Assembly (NCBI GenBank): GCA_012269805.1
Contig: JAAXJP010000353.1
Coordinates: 1-7,550, forward strand
Reading direction: 5' to 3'
Source of the DNA: Rubrivirga sp.
GTDB lineage: Bacteria > Bacteroidota > Rhodothermia > Rhodothermales > Rubricoccaceae
DNA length: 7,550 bases
The first letter of the stretch is position 1. Each line of letters opens with the position of its first letter. Position numbers and translations under genes: made by a program. This document shows, one piece after another, positions 7,308 through 7,550 of this stretch. The notes beneath the pieces were generated by a model. The model ran no database searches and had not been told where the DNA came from. It saw only the letters and a list, made by a program, of their open reading frames with translations.

Positions 7308-7550
7308 TTACGCCCGCTGCTCCTGCACGCGGATCAGGGCCTTCTCCGCCTCGTCCTTGCCCTGGACCTTCTCGACGACGACGTCGCCGAGGCGGATCTC
7401 GTACCAGCCGCCGCCGACGGCCTCGAGCGTGGGCGTCGTGGACGCGGCGCGGTCCTCCTTGAGCCGCTCGATCTGGGCCGTGAGGCGCTCGACGCTGGCC
7501 GTGAGCTCAGAGATCTCGTTTCGCGTCGGGACGCCGAGCCGCTTCATGAC
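7308..7550 (-). CDS. Phasin-like (PHA granule-associated) coiled-coil protein, probably partial
   Basis: From the ATG at 7547 there are 79 residues, and the frame stays open to the window edge. MKRLGVPTRNEISELT followed by a heptad helix with hydrophobic residues at 12, 15, 19, 22, 26 and 29 resembles the C-terminal part of PhaI/PhaF-type phasins, where a 'RLGVPSR-like' segment follows the granule-binding helix. The true start is therefore probably upstream, outside the window. After a Ser/Thr/Pro hinge (34-40) comes a compact tail, 41-79, with GGGWYEIRLGDVVVEKVQG and KDEAEKALIRVQEQ, which reads as two strands and a helix; I do not recognise this module. Such proteins coat polyhydroxyalkanoate granules, but a general coiled-coil protein is an alternative. 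The stop TAA is followed by a strong hairpin before the patatin gene. Confidence 0.55.
   Translation of the reverse strand, partial: VMKRLGVPTRNEISELTASVERLTAQIERLKEDRAASTTPTLEAVGGGWYEIRLGDVVVEKVQGKDEAEKALIRVQEQRA

Overview
The window looks like an ordinary stretch of core chromosome from a very GC-rich (roughly 70%) Gram-negative bacterium. Several cues point to the Rhodothermia branch of Bacteroidota, a Rubrivirga/Rubricoccus/Salinibacter-like organism. They are an LptD-type protein with Bacteroidota-style motifs (TTC...HPH, RHTIAP, DLHCWE), start codons without Shine-Dalgarno sequences, and a TACCTTG box resembling the Bacteroidota -7 promoter element. The assignment is an inference from sequence style, not a database match.

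Bases 1-5519 carry four plus-strand genes. The first is enolase, nearly complete and missing only the first two bases of its start codon. After a 135-base gap with a strong hairpin and a candidate promoter come a small FtsB/DivIC-type division protein, a ROK-family sugar kinase whose ATG directly follows the ftsB-like stop (TAGATG), and a 935-937 residue LptD-like outer-membrane protein 4-10 bases further on. The last three are almost certainly one operon and combine septum formation, sugar phosphorylation and outer-membrane assembly. A hairpin lies at the lptD stop. It is followed by a small BON-domain protein gene (about 5591-5989).

Bases 6005-7550 are on the minus strand and converge on the BON gene with only 15 bases between stop codons. 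They carry a patatin-like lipid acyl hydrolase with a complete Ser/Asp dyad. Upstream of it is the 3' part of a small coiled-coil protein that resembles the C-terminal part of PHA-granule (phasin) proteins. A GC-rich hairpin separates the two.

I found no mobile elements, CRISPR arrays, tRNA or rRNA genes, phage genes or defence genes, and no evidence of a new multi-gene system. The points worth a second look are modest: a ROK kinase that has lost all three zinc-binding cysteines, a patatin with a Pro-Glu oxyanion-loop variant, the cysteine layout of the LptD-like protein, an unassigned C-terminal module in the phasin-like protein, and the conserved eno-ftsB adjacency.
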